In this document: positions 6,905 through 7,736 of the stretch, in pieces
How the letters are laid out: the number at the start of each line of letters is the position of its first letter
Numbering within the stretch: the first letter of the stretch is position 1
Assembly: GCA_009783865.1 (NCBI GenBank)
Contig: WRCR01000176.1
Location: forward strand, 1-7,736
Source of the DNA: Planctomycetaceae bacterium
GTDB lineage: Bacteria; Planctomycetota; Planctomycetia; Pirellulales; Thermoguttaceae
Direction of reading: 5' to 3'
DNA: 7,736 bases
Program-made: the position numbers and the translations under genes
The notes under the pieces: model-generated
Seen by the model: only the letters and a program-made list of their open reading frames with translations
The model's database searches: none
Told to the model about the DNA's origin: nothing

Positions 6905-6922
6905 CGCAATCGAAAGATTGCA
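6905..6922 (+). repeat. Intergenic hairpin repeat, copy 2
   Basis: CGCAATCG-AAA-GATTGCA forms the same 6-bp stem as the copy at 5517-5534, here closed by a GAAA (GNRA-type) tetraloop at 6912-6915. It lies eight bases after the RhuM stop and 22 bases before the ATG at 6945. Fifteen of eighteen bases equal copy 1, and the differences are confined to the loop, as expected if the structure matters or if both derive from one dispersed repeat. Confidence 0.68.
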
Positions 6923-6944
6923 CAACAACAGAGTAATGACAAAC

Positions 6945-7430
6945 ATGATTGAAGTTATTCAAACAAATACTGATTTATGCAAGGGCTGCAACCGATGTGT
7001 TCGGAAATGTCCAATGGAAACCGCCAATATCACCTATCAGGATGAGGCAGGAAATATAAAAGTCAAAATCGATTACGACAAGTGTATCACCTGTGGCAGA
7101 TGTGTTATAGCATGTAAACACGAAGCGAGGTATTATGTCGATGATACTGAACGATTCTTTGACGATTTATCAAAGGGCGTTCCCATCTCGCTAATGATTG
7201 CACCTTCCGTGCGTACAAATATACCCGAATATAAAAGGTTGTTCACATATTTGAAGCGGCTCGGCGTAAAAAAAATCTACGATGCTGCGTTGGGAGCCGA
7301 TATCTGCACTTGGGCGCATGTCAGATACATGGAAAAAAACAATTTCGCTCTATATGACTCAATATGCGAACATAAGCGGCAGTATTGCCGCCATTACTCC
7401 GTGTATCGCGAAGTCAAAAGAGTTCAGTGA
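6945..7430 (+). pseudogene. [FeFe]-hydrogenase-like sensory protein: ferredoxin domain and start of hydrogenase domain
   Basis: ATG 6945 (MIEVIQTNTDLC) is preferred. ATG 6936 is the alternative and the TTG at 6918 lies in the hairpin. Two [4Fe-4S] motifs are clear: C12, C15, C18, C22-P (CKGCNRCVRKCP) and C47, C50, C53, C57 (CITCGRCVIACK). Then comes the beginning of a hydrogenase large-subunit C-terminal domain (VPISLMIAPSVR, then LKRLGVKKIYDAALGADICTWAHVRYMEKNNF), typical of the group C or regulatory branch. Family likeness stops at about nt 7346. The last 27 residues up to the stop at 7428-7430 are out of frame. The next piece of the domain continues in another frame, and the expected segment with the PCPA-type cysteine motif is absent. 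A role in redox or hydrogen sensing is inferred from the family. Catalysis is unlikely. Confidence 0.8.
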
Positions 7431-7683
7431 CACACAATTGGCTGAATATAGCATTACTTTTTCCAAACTGCTTGACTATCTGGCGAAAAAAAATATTGCA
7501 CTTCCTGACGAGGAAACTCCATTCGACCATCCCGAAAGCGGTTTGGGCTCATTGTTTCCCATGCCGGGCGGTCTGAAGGAAAGTTTCGAGTATTTTCTGG
7601 GAAAAAATATCCACATCACCAATGCGGAAGGATTTCACATATGTGGAAAGCGGTATTGTTATTATCGATGCCGAAACACGTAG
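7348..7683 (+). pseudogene. [FeFe]-hydrogenase-like domain, middle fragment in +1 frame
   Basis: From 7348 this frame reads LYMTQYANISGSIAAITPCIAKSKEF, where TPCIAKSKEF corresponds to the second H-cluster motif (PC-x-x-K). It continues YSITFSKLLDYL, GLGSLFPMPGGLKESFEYFLGKN and IHITNAEG, all as in hydrogenase-like sensory proteins. About 30-35 residues that should lie between NNF of the previous fragment and LYM are missing. After nt 7632 the sequence (FHICGKRYCYYRCRNT, stop 7681-7683) is spurious, because a PAS domain begins in a third frame. The last H-cluster motif, with its paired cysteines, is not found. The fragment has no start signal of its own, so it is read as part of the 6945 gene. 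Confidence 0.75.
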
Positions 7684-7736
7684 AGTCCTGGATGTCAATC
7701 CGGCAGCGGTTCGCATGTACGGCGATGCAAAAGAAA
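7622..7736 (+). pseudogene. PAS domain start, 3'-partial, in a third frame after the hydrogenase fragment
   Basis: Too short to stand out as an open frame, this stretch reads FTYVESGIVIIDAETRRV and then LDVNPAAVRMYGDAKE from 7634 to the window end, a textbook PAS N-terminus (SGIVIID, DVNPAA). Group C [FeFe]-hydrogenase-like sensors carry a C-terminal PAS domain, so it is probably the tail of the same gene, joined after loss of roughly 100 or more residues that include the final H-cluster motif. It could instead belong to an unrelated PAS sensor brought close by deletion. The ATG at 7622 has no ribosome-binding site. The gene continues beyond the window. Confidence 0.72.

Overview
The window reads as part of a Gram-negative, probably anaerobic and possibly host-associated bacterium. 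The autotransporter implies an outer membrane, and the ferredoxin/[FeFe]-hydrogenase-like gene implies anaerobic redox life. The style of the autotransporter and of the transposase remnant reminds me of Planctomycetota and related PVC bacteria, but that is an impression from memory and weak. All recognisable genes lie on the + strand.

Layout. (1) Positions 1-3721 hold the end of a large autotransporter: a passenger with autotransporter-associated beta-strand repeats, a helical linker and a C-terminal beta-barrel. Its frame is open to the window edge, so it starts upstream, and it is broken by a one-base loss near 2940. (2) Positions 3722-4472 have no intact gene. They hold the 3' remnant of an integrase-type transposase, a 153-bp MITE-like element inserted in the stop codon of that remnant, a terminator-like hairpin, a 28-bp imperfect tandem repeat that may be an insertion-sequence end, and a good sigma70-type promoter. 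(3) Positions 4473-5511 encode a response regulator fused to an HD-GYP phosphodiesterase, broken by one inserted base near 4926. (4) Positions 5542-6896 hold a small membrane-anchored protein with a shrunken ankyrin repeat, coupled through an ATGA overlap to an intact RhuM-family gene. (5) From 6945 to the window end is a sensory-type [FeFe]-hydrogenase-like gene (two [4Fe-4S] motifs, hydrogenase domain, then PAS). It is spread over three frames and lacks conserved segments at two junctions.

How they may work together. The promoter at 4385-4413 could drive the regulator, ankyrin, RhuM and hydrogenase-like genes as one unit, since gaps are short or absent. Two nearly identical short hairpins (consensus CGCAATCG-NNN-GATTGCA) sit just after the stop codons of the HD-GYP and RhuM genes. 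The functional themes are surface display, c-di-GMP turnover and redox sensing, but no single pathway is shown.

The strongest general signal is repeated disruption: two single-base frameshifts, two gapped frameshifted junctions in the hydrogenase-like gene, one probable in-frame ankyrin deletion and one truncated transposase. This is either real gene decay or consensus/assembly error, and reads are needed to decide. I see no tRNA, rRNA, CRISPR array or replication origin.
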